A stretch of 64,000 bases of DNA from Streptomyces sp. LBL (GTDB taxonomy: Bacteria > Actinomycetota > Actinomycetes > Streptomycetales > Streptomycetaceae). The notes beneath the pieces were generated by a model. It was not told the origin of the DNA. It made no database searches and was given only the letters and a program-made list of their open reading frames with translations. The DNA is taken from NCBI RefSeq assembly GCF_029893585.1, contig NZ_JARXYX010000003.1:1-64000 (forward strand), in the 5' to 3' direction. The number at the start of each line of letters is the position of its first letter. The stretch's first letter is position 1. Shown in pieces: positions 51,032-58,947 of this stretch. The position numbers were made by a program, and so were the translations under genes.

Positions 51032-52348
51032 TCAGTCGGCCAGCGAGGCGCTGACCGCGTCGTTGTCCTTGTCGACGGACGTCCCGTCGCCGAAGACGGC
51101 GTCGCGCATCAGACTCAGCCAGGGCCCGTTGGGGTCGTTGAAGGTCTGGCCGAACTTCAACGCGTACGGGGTACGGCCGTCAGCCACGAGTTCGTTGATC
51201 GTCACCAGCCGCGGGTCCGCCTTGGAGTACTTGTTGGATGCGAGGTCGGTGCGCGCCACCACGTCCTTGTGCGCGGCGACCACCTCGACCTGTGCCTTGT
51301 CGTCCAGGGACCAGGCGAGGAAGTTCCAGGCCTGGTCGGCGGACCTGCTGGTGGCGGAGATGCCGATGGCGTCACCGCCGACGAAGGTGGATGTGCCGCC
51401 GTCGGGTCCGGGGATGGGCGCGACGCCGAGGTCGAGGTCCTTGGGCATCAGCCCCAGGGTGGTCGACGGCATGGGCATGACGCCGACCTTGCCCTTCGGG
51501 AAGACCCCGGTCCAGGTCGTGCCGGTCTCCTCGCGGGCGCCGGGGGCCACGATGTCGTCCTTCACCCACCCGCGGTAGGTGTCGTAGACCTTCTTCGCGG
51601 TGTCGGAGGCGAGAGACGCCTCGGTTCCCTCCTTGTTCAGCACCTCTTCCCCGGCGGCCCAGACGGACGGCCACCAGGTGAAGACGCCGCAGCCGCCGCA
51701 GTTGCCGCCGAAGAAGGTGCCGTTGACGCCTGAGCCCAGCGCGTCCACGGCCCGTGCCTGCCGGTCCCACTCACTCAGACTGGTGGGCGGCTTGTCGGGG
51801 TCGAGCTTCGCCTTTCGGTAGAGGTTCTTGTTGTAGAAGAGCACCGACAGGTCGAGGGTGTGCGGTACGACGTACTTCTTGCCCTCGTACGTGCCGGCCT
51901 TGATGTGGGACTGGGCGAGGTGCTCGGCGAAGGGCAGGGCGTCGATGCGTTCGGTGAGGTCGGCGAAGAGTCCGCTGGAGGTGTAGTTCGGCACGAACAC
52001 CACGTCGGAGGCGAACAGGTCGGGCAGGTCCTTGGCTCCGGCGGCCGCACCGACCTTGGCCTGGTAGTCGTCGGTGGGGACGACGGTCAGCTCGATCGTG
52101 TTCTTGTGGCTGGCGTTGTACGCCTTGACCAGCGCCTCGCTCTGCGGCCGGGTCGCCGCGCGCGTCCACATCGTCAGCGTCGCACCGTCGTCGACGCCGT
52201 CGGCATCCGCCGCCCCGCTTCCTCCCTCACCGCCCGAGCCGCCTTCGCCCGACCCGCACGCCGTGACCAGACCCGCCGCGGCGAGCAGGGCTACGGCGCC
52301 GGTGACGAGACGGCGTACGCGTCCACGTGGTCCGACCGTGCTGCCCAT
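51032..52348 (-). CDS. Extracellular solute-binding lipoprotein, CUT1 sugar importer (438 aa)
   Basis: The N-terminus has RRLVTGAVALLAAAGLVTAC with the lipobox LVTAC, so the mature protein is anchored through Cys at about residue 31 and followed by a Gly/Ser linker. The domain shows family-1 binding-protein features (TLTMWTRAATRP, VGVMPMPSTTLGL, FVGGDAIGISATS, AWNFLAWSL). It should capture the oligosaccharide and hand it to the two downstream permeases. First gene of a five-gene minus-strand operon, divergent from the LacI gene. Start ATG at 52348 with GAGGGGGAG upstream. Confidence 0.94.
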   Translation of the reverse strand: MGSTVGPRGRVRRLVTGAVALLAAAGLVTACGSGEGGSGGEGGSGAADADGVDDGATLTMWTRAATRPQSEALVKAYNASHKNTIELTVVPTDDYQAKVGAAAGAKDLPDLFASDVVFVPNYTSSGLFADLTERIDALPFAEHLAQSHIKAGTYEGKKYVVPHTLDLSVLFYNKNLYRKAKLDPDKPPTSLSEWDRQARAVDALGSGVNGTFFGGNCGGCGVFTWWPSVWAAGEEVLNKEGTEASLASDTAKKVYDTYRGWVKDDIVAPGAREETGTTWTGVFPKGKVGVMPMPSTTLGLMPKDLDLGVAPIPGPDGGTSTFVGGDAIGISATSRSADQAWNFLAWSLDDKAQVEVVAAHKDVVARTDLASNKYSKADPRLVTINELVADGRTPYALKFGQTFNDPNGPWLSLMRDAVFGDGTSVDKDNDAVSASLAD

Positions 52349-52447
52349 GTTCGCTCCCCCTCTTGTCGCGGCCGGCCGCGCGGCCGGCCGTCGGGACGAT
52401 GGATGCCGATGGCTGTGGTGGCGCTGGACCGTGCGAACGGGAAGGAA

Positions 52448-52463
52448 CCGAAAAGGTTTTCTG
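52448..52463. promoter_or_regulatory. LacI-type operator candidate 1
   Basis: CCGAAAAGGTTTTCTG contains inverted arms GAAAA and TTTTC around GG. It is 100 bp upstream of the binding-protein start, in the divergent promoter region, and is matched by a near copy at 53737-53752. Probable target of the adjacent LacI-family regulator. Confidence 0.65.
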
Positions 52464-52550
52464 AGACGCTAGAACTCGACCTGTTACTCGTCAATCCCCT
52501 TGCAACGAACGAGTGTCGACGGATCGTCGCATGGCACGACGGATCCGTCC

Positions 52551-52573
52551 GAAACCTTTCGCGTAACCTTTCG
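52551..52573. promoter_or_regulatory. LacI-type operator candidates 2 and 3 (autoregulatory)
   Basis: GAAACCTTTCG (52551-52561; arms GAAA/TTTC) is followed closely by GTAACCTTTCGCG (52563 onward). The core matches the other sites on the opposite strand (AAAGGTTTC). They lie about 70-90 bp before the regulator start, consistent with autoregulation. Confidence 0.55.
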
Positions 52574-52640
52574 CGTACTGTTTTACGCCCGACGTGTCAG
52601 CCTCGACGGCCTCGGCACGCGACGCGAGACAGGAGCACCC

Positions 52641-53669
52641 ATGGCACGGGCCACCGACCCCTCTCGTTCGCAGCCCGCCACGCTCAGCGACGTCGCCCGG
52701 TTGGCAGGCGTGTCCATCGCCACCGCGTCCAAGGCCCTCAACGGCCGCAGTCAGGTGCGCGCCGAGACCCGGCAGCGGGTGGTCGACGCGGCCGAGCGAC
52801 TGTCGTTCCGGCCCAACCAGCTGGCCCGCGGTCTGCTCGCCGGGCGCACGGGCACCGTCGGTCTGCTCACCAGCGACCTGGAGGGCCGGTTCAGCATCCC
52901 GATCCTCATGGGCGCCGAGGATGCCTTCGGAGCGGGCGAGGTCGCGGTGTTCCTGTGCGACGCCCGTGGTGACGCGATCCGCGAGCAGCACTACGTCCGC
53001 GCGCTGCTGGGCCGCCGGGTCGACGGCCTCATCGTGGTGGGCAGCCGGACCGACCCGCGCCCGTCCCTGGGCCGCGAGTTGCCCGTCCCTGTCGTCTACG
53101 CGTACGCGCCGTCGGAGGATCCGGCGGATCTGTCCATCGTCCCCGACAGTGTGGGCGCAGGCCGGATCGCCGTGGAGCATCTGCTCGCCTGCGGCCGTCA
53201 CCGGATCGCGCACATCACCGGCGACCCCGGGTATCTCGCGGCACGGGAGCGGGCCGAGGGCGCCCGGTCAGCGCTCGCCGACGCCGGCCTCGCCCTGGTG
53301 GGCGAACCTCGGTTCGGGGTGTGGTCGGAGGGCTGGGGGCGGGCGGCCACCGCGATGCTGCTCGACCAGGATCCGGACGTCGACGCCGTCCTGTGCGGCA
53401 GCGACCAGATCGCCCGCGGCGTCATGGACGTACTGCGCGAGCGGGGCCACCGGGTACCGGAGGACGTGGCGGTCATGGGCTTCGACAACTGGCGGGTTCT
53501 CACCTCTGCCTCCCGTCCCCCGCTGACCAGCGTCGACATGAACCTCGAACAGGTCGGGCGGGCGGCCGCGCACGCCCTCTTCGGCGCGATCGCCGGGGCT
53601 CGGCGCTCGGGCGCCGAGGCCCTGCCCTGCCGCGTGGTGATCAGGGGCTCCACCGCGCCGTTGTCCTGA
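52641..53669 (+). CDS. LacI-family transcriptional regulator (342 aa)
   Basis: The N-terminal helix-turn-helix reads TLSDVARLAGVSIATASKAL, followed by the hinge helix NQLARGLLAGRTGTVGLL. The ligand domain has the periplasmic-binding-protein fold (GLIVVGSRTDP, HITGDPGYLAARERAEG, DAVLCGSDQIARGVMDVL, VAVMGFDNW). The ATG at 52641 has AGGAG upstream; a longer frame from 52500 lacks a site. Divergent from the importer operon and upstream of the secreted glycosidase, it probably represses both in the absence of an arabinose-type sugar; the shared operator-like sites support this. Confidence 0.93.
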   Translation: MARATDPSRSQPATLSDVARLAGVSIATASKALNGRSQVRAETRQRVVDAAERLSFRPNQLARGLLAGRTGTVGLLTSDLEGRFSIPILMGAEDAFGAGEVAVFLCDARGDAIREQHYVRALLGRRVDGLIVVGSRTDPRPSLGRELPVPVVYAYAPSEDPADLSIVPDSVGAGRIAVEHLLACGRHRIAHITGDPGYLAARERAEGARSALADAGLALVGEPRFGVWSEGWGRAATAMLLDQDPDVDAVLCGSDQIARGVMDVLRERGHRVPEDVAVMGFDNWRVLTSASRPPLTSVDMNLEQVGRAAAHALFGAIAGARRSGAEALPCRVVIRGSTAPLS

Positions 53670-53736
53670 GCGCCGCGGCCGGTGCACCGGGGCCTCGTCC
53701 ATCCCTCTTGACACTTCCGGGGCCCGGACCTACGTT

Positions 53737-53752
53737 GCGAAAACCTTTTAGG
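53737..53752. promoter_or_regulatory. LacI-type operator candidate 4, upstream of the secreted glycosidase
   Basis: GCGAAAACCTTTTAGG; its reverse complement CCTAAAAGGTTTTCGC matches site 1 in 13 of 16 positions. TTGACA at about 53708-53713 lies upstream and could be a -35 element, placing this operator over or just after the -10 region. The 266-bp gap after the LacI gene shows no other gene. Confidence 0.6.
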
Positions 53753-53935
53753 TCGTTTCAGCACCTCCCGGAGACTCGGGGGACCGCCTCTCCGACCGTT
53801 CCTCCTCTCCGTTCTCCAGCGCTTCGCCCTGCACAGTTTATGTCATGAGCACTACATGAGCGACGGCAGCCGATGCCCCGTCACCATGCGCGCCCGGGTG
53901 CAGAGGCTTGCTGTCGATCGGACAGGGAGCATCCG

Positions 53936-56900
53936 ATGAGAAGACGACGGACGGCGGTCCCCGGCGGGGCCGACAGCGCGTCCCACCGGTACGACGCCGG
54001 CGCACGAGGCGACGGCAAGCACGGCCCGGCTCCGGCCGGAATCGGCCCCGACGGCCGTTCGGCTGTCGGGAGTCCAGGAACGGCAGGCCCTGTGCTGAAG
54101 CGTCTCCTCGTCGCACTGGTGCTCACCGTCTGTTCCGTCTTCACCGCGACCCCGGCCCACGCGGCGCAGACCATCGGGTTCCCCACGTTCGGCGGACCCG
54201 CGATCCCGTCCCCGCCCGTCGCCTACACACCGGGCGACATGATGCGGAGCATCTACGACGCGGAGAGTTCGGGAACCGATTTCTGGATGGACCGCCTGCT
54301 GGCCCGCTCCGGCAACGACCCGGCCGGACCCTGGCTGATGAGCCGTGGCCGCGCCGTCTTCATGAAGGAGCACGACCCCTCCAAGCTCGGGTTCGGCGGC
54401 AAGGTCGCCTACTGGGAGAGCATCAACGACAACAGCGCCTACACCGTCGCGATCACCCCGGGCACCTTCACCGAGCAGGTCTCCCAGCGTTGGCAGGCGC
54501 CCAGTCACTGGAAAAGCGTGCACACTAGCGGCTCGATCACGGTCAACCAGACCAAGTTCATCACCGACAACAACGTCGCCGTGACCAACCTGTCCATCAG
54601 GAACGGCGGCACGAGCTCCACCACACTGCAGTTACGGGCGACCTCCCCGTACGCCACCACGGGCACCGGCAGCGAGCTGACCGGGCAGGTGAACGCCTAC
54701 AACAACCTCACGACCATCCGCCCACGGCTCACCGGCGACGGCTTCACCGCCACCGGCGGCGGCCTCAACCGGTCGGTGACGATCGCGGCCGGAGCCACGG
54801 TGACCGCGAAGGTGGTGATGGGCTTCGTCACCGACGAGATCCCCGAGTCCCTCACGGAGTACAACGCCTACGCGGGCTACTCCCCCGCGACCGCGTTCGC
54901 GACCCACGTCCGGGCCTACAACCTGTGGTGGGCGCAGAACGTGCCCTACATCGACGTACCCGAGGCCGCGATCAAGAAGAGCGTCTACTACCGCTGGTGG
55001 CTGATGCGCTTCAACAACCTCGACGCCGACATCCCCGGGCAGACCTTCCAGTTCCCGACCTCCACCGAGGGCGTCCTCGGCTACAACAACGCGATCGCCC
55101 TCACCCAGCCCATGCACATCGACGACCTCAAGTACCTGCGCAACCCGGCCTACGCGTACGGGGACTGGCTCAGCGTCGGCCAGACCTCCAAGGGCGGCCG
55201 CTTCCTGGACAACCCGGGCGACCCGGAGAACTGGTCCAACAGCTACACCCAGTACATCGCCGAGGCCGCCTGGAAGAGCTACCAGATCCACGGCGGTCAG
55301 CCGGCGATCGCGGGCAATCTGGCCCACTACGCGGAGGGCGACGTCAAGGGCCAACTCGCCACCTACGACCACGACAACAACAAGCTGATCGAGTACGACT
55401 GGGGCGCCCTGACCGGCAACGACGCCGACGCGGTCTCGTTCCACTGGAAGCCCGGAAACATGGACCGCGCCGAGTCCGCCTACCAGTACAGCGGCGCGCT
55501 CGCCGCCGCGCAGGCCTACGAGGCGATCGGCAACACGGCCAAGGCCACCGAGATGCGCACGCTCGCGACGCAGATCAAGGACGCGATCGTCAACGTGCTG
55601 TGGAACCCCAACCGGCAACTGTTCGAGCACCGGTTGAAGTCGACCAACGAGTGGGTACCGTGGAAGGAGATCAACAACTACTACCCGTTCTCGGTCGGAG
55701 CCGTCCCCAACACCGCGACCTACAAGCAGGCCCTGCGTCTGTTCGACGATCCGGCCCAGTACCCCGTCTTCCCCTTCTACACGGCCAACCAGGTCGACAA
55801 GAAGGCGGCGGCCGACGCCGGGTCTCCGGGCTCGAACAACTTCTCCACCATCAACTCCACGGTCCAGTTCCGGCTGTACTCCTCGGTGCTGCGCAACTAC
55901 CCCAACTCCTGGATGAACGCGACCGACTACAAGAAGCTGCTCTACTGGAACACCTGGGCGCAGTACATCGGCGGCGACACCCGGTGGCCCGACGCCAACG
56001 AGTTCTGGGCCGACTGGAACGGCAGCTCGATCGACTACCGCTCCTGGATCCACCACAACATCCTGGGCAGCAGCAACTGGACCGTGATCGAGGACGTCGC
56101 CGGTCTGCGGCCCCGCAACGACGCCAAGGTCGAACTCTCCCCGATCGGCATCGGCTGGGACCACTTCACCGTCAACAACCTCCGCTACCGGGGCTCCGAC
56201 CTGTCCGTCGTCTGGGACGATCCGGCCGACGGCGTGGTGCGCTACCCGGGCGTCCCGGAGGGCTACTCGATCTACGTCAACGGCAACCGGGTCGCCACCG
56301 TCAACTCGCTGGTGCCCTTCACGTGGGACCCGGCCACCGGTGACGTCACCACGACCGGCACGGTCACCCACCACACGGCCGTCCCCGGCCTCAAGGCTCC
56401 CCACCAGGTCGTGCAGGACAGCCCCCGGCTGGTCGACATGTTCGCCAAGGCCGGTGTCGACCTGACCGCCGATCTGACCGATCTCGCCGCCGGGGCGACG
56501 GCGTCCGCCTCCCACACCGGCTCCGGCAGCACCGTCTCCGGCGCGGTCGACGGCTATCCCACCAACGAGCCGTACTGGGGCGCCGGCGGCTCCGCCAACA
56601 GCCAGGACTGGTACGAGCTGAACCTCAACGCCGCCCGCACGTTCAACGAGGTGCGCCTGTACTTCAAGGACAGCCGCCCGGCGAGCACCACCTACCGGGC
56701 TCCGTCCGCGTACAGCATCCAGTACTACAACGGCAGTACGTGGGTGGACGTGCCCGGCCAGACCAAGAGCCCGGCGGCACCACGGGCCAACTACAACCTG
56801 GTGCGGTTCCCCGCGGTCGACGCCCAACGCGTAAGAGTGCTGGCCACGAACGCCTCCGGGGCCAAGACGGGCCTCACCGAGGTGAAGATCTTCAACCGGG

Positions 56901-57364
56901 GTGGCGTCCAGCCACCGGCCAACCTGGCGACGTCCGCGACGGCTTCGGCCTCGTACACCTCCTCCTGGGAGAGCGTCAGCGCCGTCAACGACGGCATCGA
57001 CCCGCCGTCCTCCAACGACACCGTGAACCCGCGCTGGGGCACCTATCCCGAGACCGGACAGCAATGGGCCGAACTGACCTGGCCGTCGGCGAAGACCATC
57101 GACAAGGCCCAGGTCTACTTCTTCGACGACGACCAGGGCATCGACATGCCCGCCTCATGGAAGCTCCAGTACTGGAACGGCAGCGCCTACGTCGACATGC
57201 CGGGAGCGAGCGGCTACCCCCTGGCCACCAACCAGTACAACACCGTCACGTTCGCCGCGACGAACACCACCCGGCTCCGGGTGCAGCTCACCGGCAACGG
57301 CACCAACTCTGTCGGGCTTCTCGAGGCAAAGGTGTACGGCCCCACCACCACCTCCACGCGATGA
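53936..57364 (+). CDS. Secreted MGH1-like (alpha/alpha)6 glycoside hydrolase with two F5/8-C (CBM32-like) modules (1142 aa)
   Basis: The ATG at 53936 has CAGGGAG upstream but gives a 52-residue polar leader before the signal peptide LKRLLVALVLTVCSVFTATPAHA. A GTG at 54092 would start directly at that signal and is a serious alternative. The catalytic region (~75-840) has the barrel signature of MGH1/GH63-like enzymes (YYRWWLMRFNN, NAYAGYSPA, VSFHWKPGNMDRAESAYQYSG-like stretch, WADWNGSSIDYRSW). Two discoidin/F5-8-C modules follow (~870-1010 and ~1020-1140: ATASASHTGSGSTVSGAVDG and ATASASYTSSWESVSAVNDG), probably glycan-binding. The bond cleaved is unknown; the locus suggests an arabinose-bearing plant glycan or glycoprotein. 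Confidence 0.85.
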   Translation: MRRRRTAVPGGADSASHRYDAGARGDGKHGPAPAGIGPDGRSAVGSPGTAGPVLKRLLVALVLTVCSVFTATPAHAAQTIGFPTFGGPAIPSPPVAYTPGDMMRSIYDAESSGTDFWMDRLLARSGNDPAGPWLMSRGRAVFMKEHDPSKLGFGGKVAYWESINDNSAYTVAITPGTFTEQVSQRWQAPSHWKSVHTSGSITVNQTKFITDNNVAVTNLSIRNGGTSSTTLQLRATSPYATTGTGSELTGQVNAYNNLTTIRPRLTGDGFTATGGGLNRSVTIAAGATVTAKVVMGFVTDEIPESLTEYNAYAGYSPATAFATHVRAYNLWWAQNVPYIDVPEAAIKKSVYYRWWLMRFNNLDADIPGQTFQFPTSTEGVLGYNNAIALTQPMHIDDLKYLRNPAYAYGDWLSVGQTSKGGRFLDNPGDPENWSNSYTQYIAEAAWKSYQIHGGQPAIAGNLAHYAEGDVKGQLATYDHDNNKLIEYDWGALTGNDADAVSFHWKPGNMDRAESAYQYSGALAAAQAYEAIGNTAKATEMRTLATQIKDAIVNVLWNPNRQLFEHRLKSTNEWVPWKEINNYYPFSVGAVPNTATYKQALRLFDDPAQYPVFPFYTANQVDKKAAADAGSPGSNNFSTINSTVQFRLYSSVLRNYPNSWMNATDYKKLLYWNTWAQYIGGDTRWPDANEFWADWNGSSIDYRSWIHHNILGSSNWTVIEDVAGLRPRNDAKVELSPIGIGWDHFTVNNLRYRGSDLSVVWDDPADGVVRYPGVPEGYSIYVNGNRVATVNSLVPFTWDPATGDVTTTGTVTHHTAVPGLKAPHQVVQDSPRLVDMFAKAGVDLTADLTDLAAGATASASHTGSGSTVSGAVDGYPTNEPYWGAGGSANSQDWYELNLNAARTFNEVRLYFKDSRPASTTYRAPSAYSIQYYNGSTWVDVPGQTKSPAAPRANYNLVRFPAVDAQRVRVLATNASGAKTGLTEVKIFNRGGVQPPANLATSATASASYTSSWESVSAVNDGIDPPSSNDTVNPRWGTYPETGQQWAELTWPSAKTIDKAQVYFFDDDQGIDMPASWKLQYWNGSAYVDMPGASGYPLATNQYNTVTFAATNTTRLRVQLTGNGTNSVGLLEAKVYGPTTTSTR

Positions 57365-57376
57365 AGGGTGTGCCCA

Positions 57377-58522
57377 GTGACCCGTTCCAGATTCCTGTCC
57401 GTGCTCACCGCCGTGCTCGCCATGGTGGTCGCCTTCCTGGTGGCGCCCCCGCCAGCTGCCGCAGCCGTCACGTTCACCTCGACCGGGGTGAACCAGAACG
57501 GTGGTAACTGCCTTGATCTGCCGGGCAGTTCGTCGACCGACGGAACACAGCTGCGCTCGTTCACATGCGGCTCCGGAGCGAACCAGAACCTCGGCTTCAC
57601 TCCCGTCCCGGGGTCGAGCGACCTCTACACGATCACCACTCAGTCCGGTCAGTGCGTCGATGTCTCCGGCGCGTCCACAGCGGACAACGCCGCGATCATC
57701 CAGTGGCCCTGCCACGACGGGACGAACCAGCAGTGGCGGCTCACGCCGGTGTCGGTGAACGGCACGGACAAGACCTTCAACCTGGTCTCCGTCAGCTCCG
57801 GCAAGTGCGTGACGCCGAGCGGCGGTTCGTCGGCCTCGAACACCAACCTGGTGCAGCTGCCGTGCGCCACCGCGAACGGCAGGGTGTGGCGGCTGCCCGG
57901 CTTCGCCGGCAGCGGCGGCGACCCGGCCACGCCTCCGGCAAAGACCGTCCGGGTGTACTGGCTGAAGCCCTCCGACGTCCCGTTCGACCAGCGCTACCCC
58001 GACGGCATCGCCAACGTGATGCGGGAGGCGCAGCGCTACTACAAGCAGGAGCTCGGCAAGACCTTCACGCTGAACAACCCCGTGGTCGAGGTCGTGGGCG
58101 GTGACCAGCCGCGGAGCTGGTACGAGAACACGCCCAATGGCGGTGACCGTTACTGGTGGGCCGTCACGAACATGCAGAACGAACTCGCCAGAAAGTTCGG
58201 CCTGGACAACCCCGACAGCCGGTGGCTCAACGTGGGCGAGATCAGCGCCGAGGGGGAAGGCGCGGGCGGGGGCGCCAGTCCTGGATGGGTCGTGCTGAGC
58301 GGGCACGACGCCGACGGCGCCGCAGGCACCAGCGGACAGTCGATGAACCGCTGGTACGGCGGGATGGTGCACGAACTCGGACACGCCTTCGGCCTGCCGG
58401 ACGCGGCCTCGACCGACGGCACACCGATGTCCGCGTCCTTCTACGACTACCCGAACACCCACTTCAACCAGAGTCAGAAGAACCAGATCCTGAACGGCCC
58501 GTACGGGAGTTTCCTGTCCTGA
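57377..58522 (+). CDS. Secreted ricin-B (CBM13) protein with a zinc-metalloprotease-like domain (381 aa)
   Basis: The GTG at 57377 is chosen (GAAGGG upstream, overlapping the end region of the previous gene); a GTG three codons earlier is possible. A signal peptide is followed by a ricin-type beta-trefoil (~35-170: CLDLPGSSSTDGTQL, CVDVSGASTADNAAIIQWPC, CVTPSGGSSASNTNLVQLPC), then a Pro/Thr linker. The C-terminal domain (~185-381) contains HELGHAFGLPD, an HExxHxxGxxD zinc site, with SFYDYPNTHF and NQILNGPYGSFLS downstream. A lectin plus zinc-protease pairing suggests cleavage of glycosylated protein, but the protease family is not recognised. It should be translated with the upstream glycosidase. 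Confidence 0.75.
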   Translation: MTRSRFLSVLTAVLAMVVAFLVAPPPAAAAVTFTSTGVNQNGGNCLDLPGSSSTDGTQLRSFTCGSGANQNLGFTPVPGSSDLYTITTQSGQCVDVSGASTADNAAIIQWPCHDGTNQQWRLTPVSVNGTDKTFNLVSVSSGKCVTPSGGSSASNTNLVQLPCATANGRVWRLPGFAGSGGDPATPPAKTVRVYWLKPSDVPFDQRYPDGIANVMREAQRYYKQELGKTFTLNNPVVEVVGGDQPRSWYENTPNGGDRYWWAVTNMQNELARKFGLDNPDSRWLNVGEISAEGEGAGGGASPGWVVLSGHDADGAAGTSGQSMNRWYGGMVHELGHAFGLPDAASTDGTPMSASFYDYPNTHFNQSQKNQILNGPYGSFLS

Positions 58523-58947
58523 TGCCGACCGTCGGCAGCGAGGCATCGGTGCGATGCCCCGCTGCCGGTCGGAGTGAGCCGAACGCTCGGTCCGTTGGCG
58601 GTCTCGGCCAGGATCCGGGCCAGAATTCACCGGCGTGGCGCAGGTCGTGGGGGCGCTTCGCCGTCTCCGGGGCTGCTCGTCGCCGACGGCCCCGGGGAGG
58701 CGGTCCCGGTGCCGGCGGCTCGGGGAGGCGGTCCCGGGGGCGGGGGGGGGGGTGGGCCCCGCCCCCCCCCCCCCCCCAACGGCGCGCCCGCGGGCCGGCC
58801 CGGGGCTCAGCGGGGGGGGGGGCGCGGGGGGGGCCCCGGGGGCGGGGGGGGGGGGGCGCCGGGGGCGGGGGGGGGGGGGGCCGGGGGCGGGGGGGGGGGG
58901 GGGGGGGCCCGGGGGCGGGGGGGGGTGGCCCCCCCGCCACCGCCACG
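58523..58947. other. Gap with G/C homopolymer tract, probable sequence or assembly fault
   Basis: 58523-58735 is ordinary GC-rich DNA without a supported gene. 58736-58935 is almost pure G with C interruptions: runs of more than ten G and one of sixteen C, with scarcely any A or T. This is far outside the composition of the rest of the window. It lies between two convergent genes and should hold their terminators. Open frames here are meaningless homopolymer peptides. Confidence 0.8.

Noticed and set aside
52100-54200. CRISPR-like spacing of the repeated AACCTTT elements
   Set aside because: Copies are few, irregularly spaced and sit in promoters; operator sites explain them.
54632-57064. 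810-codon minus-strand frame opposite the secreted glycosidase
   Set aside because: Low-complexity Val/Gly/Arg composition and no motifs; shadow of the real plus-strand gene.
58560-58740. Minus-strand PHDLRHAG, like the tyrosine-recombinase box II
   Set aside because: A single short motif; neither the upstream Arg region nor the downstream catalytic Tyr is present in any frame, and it borders the homopolymer artefact.
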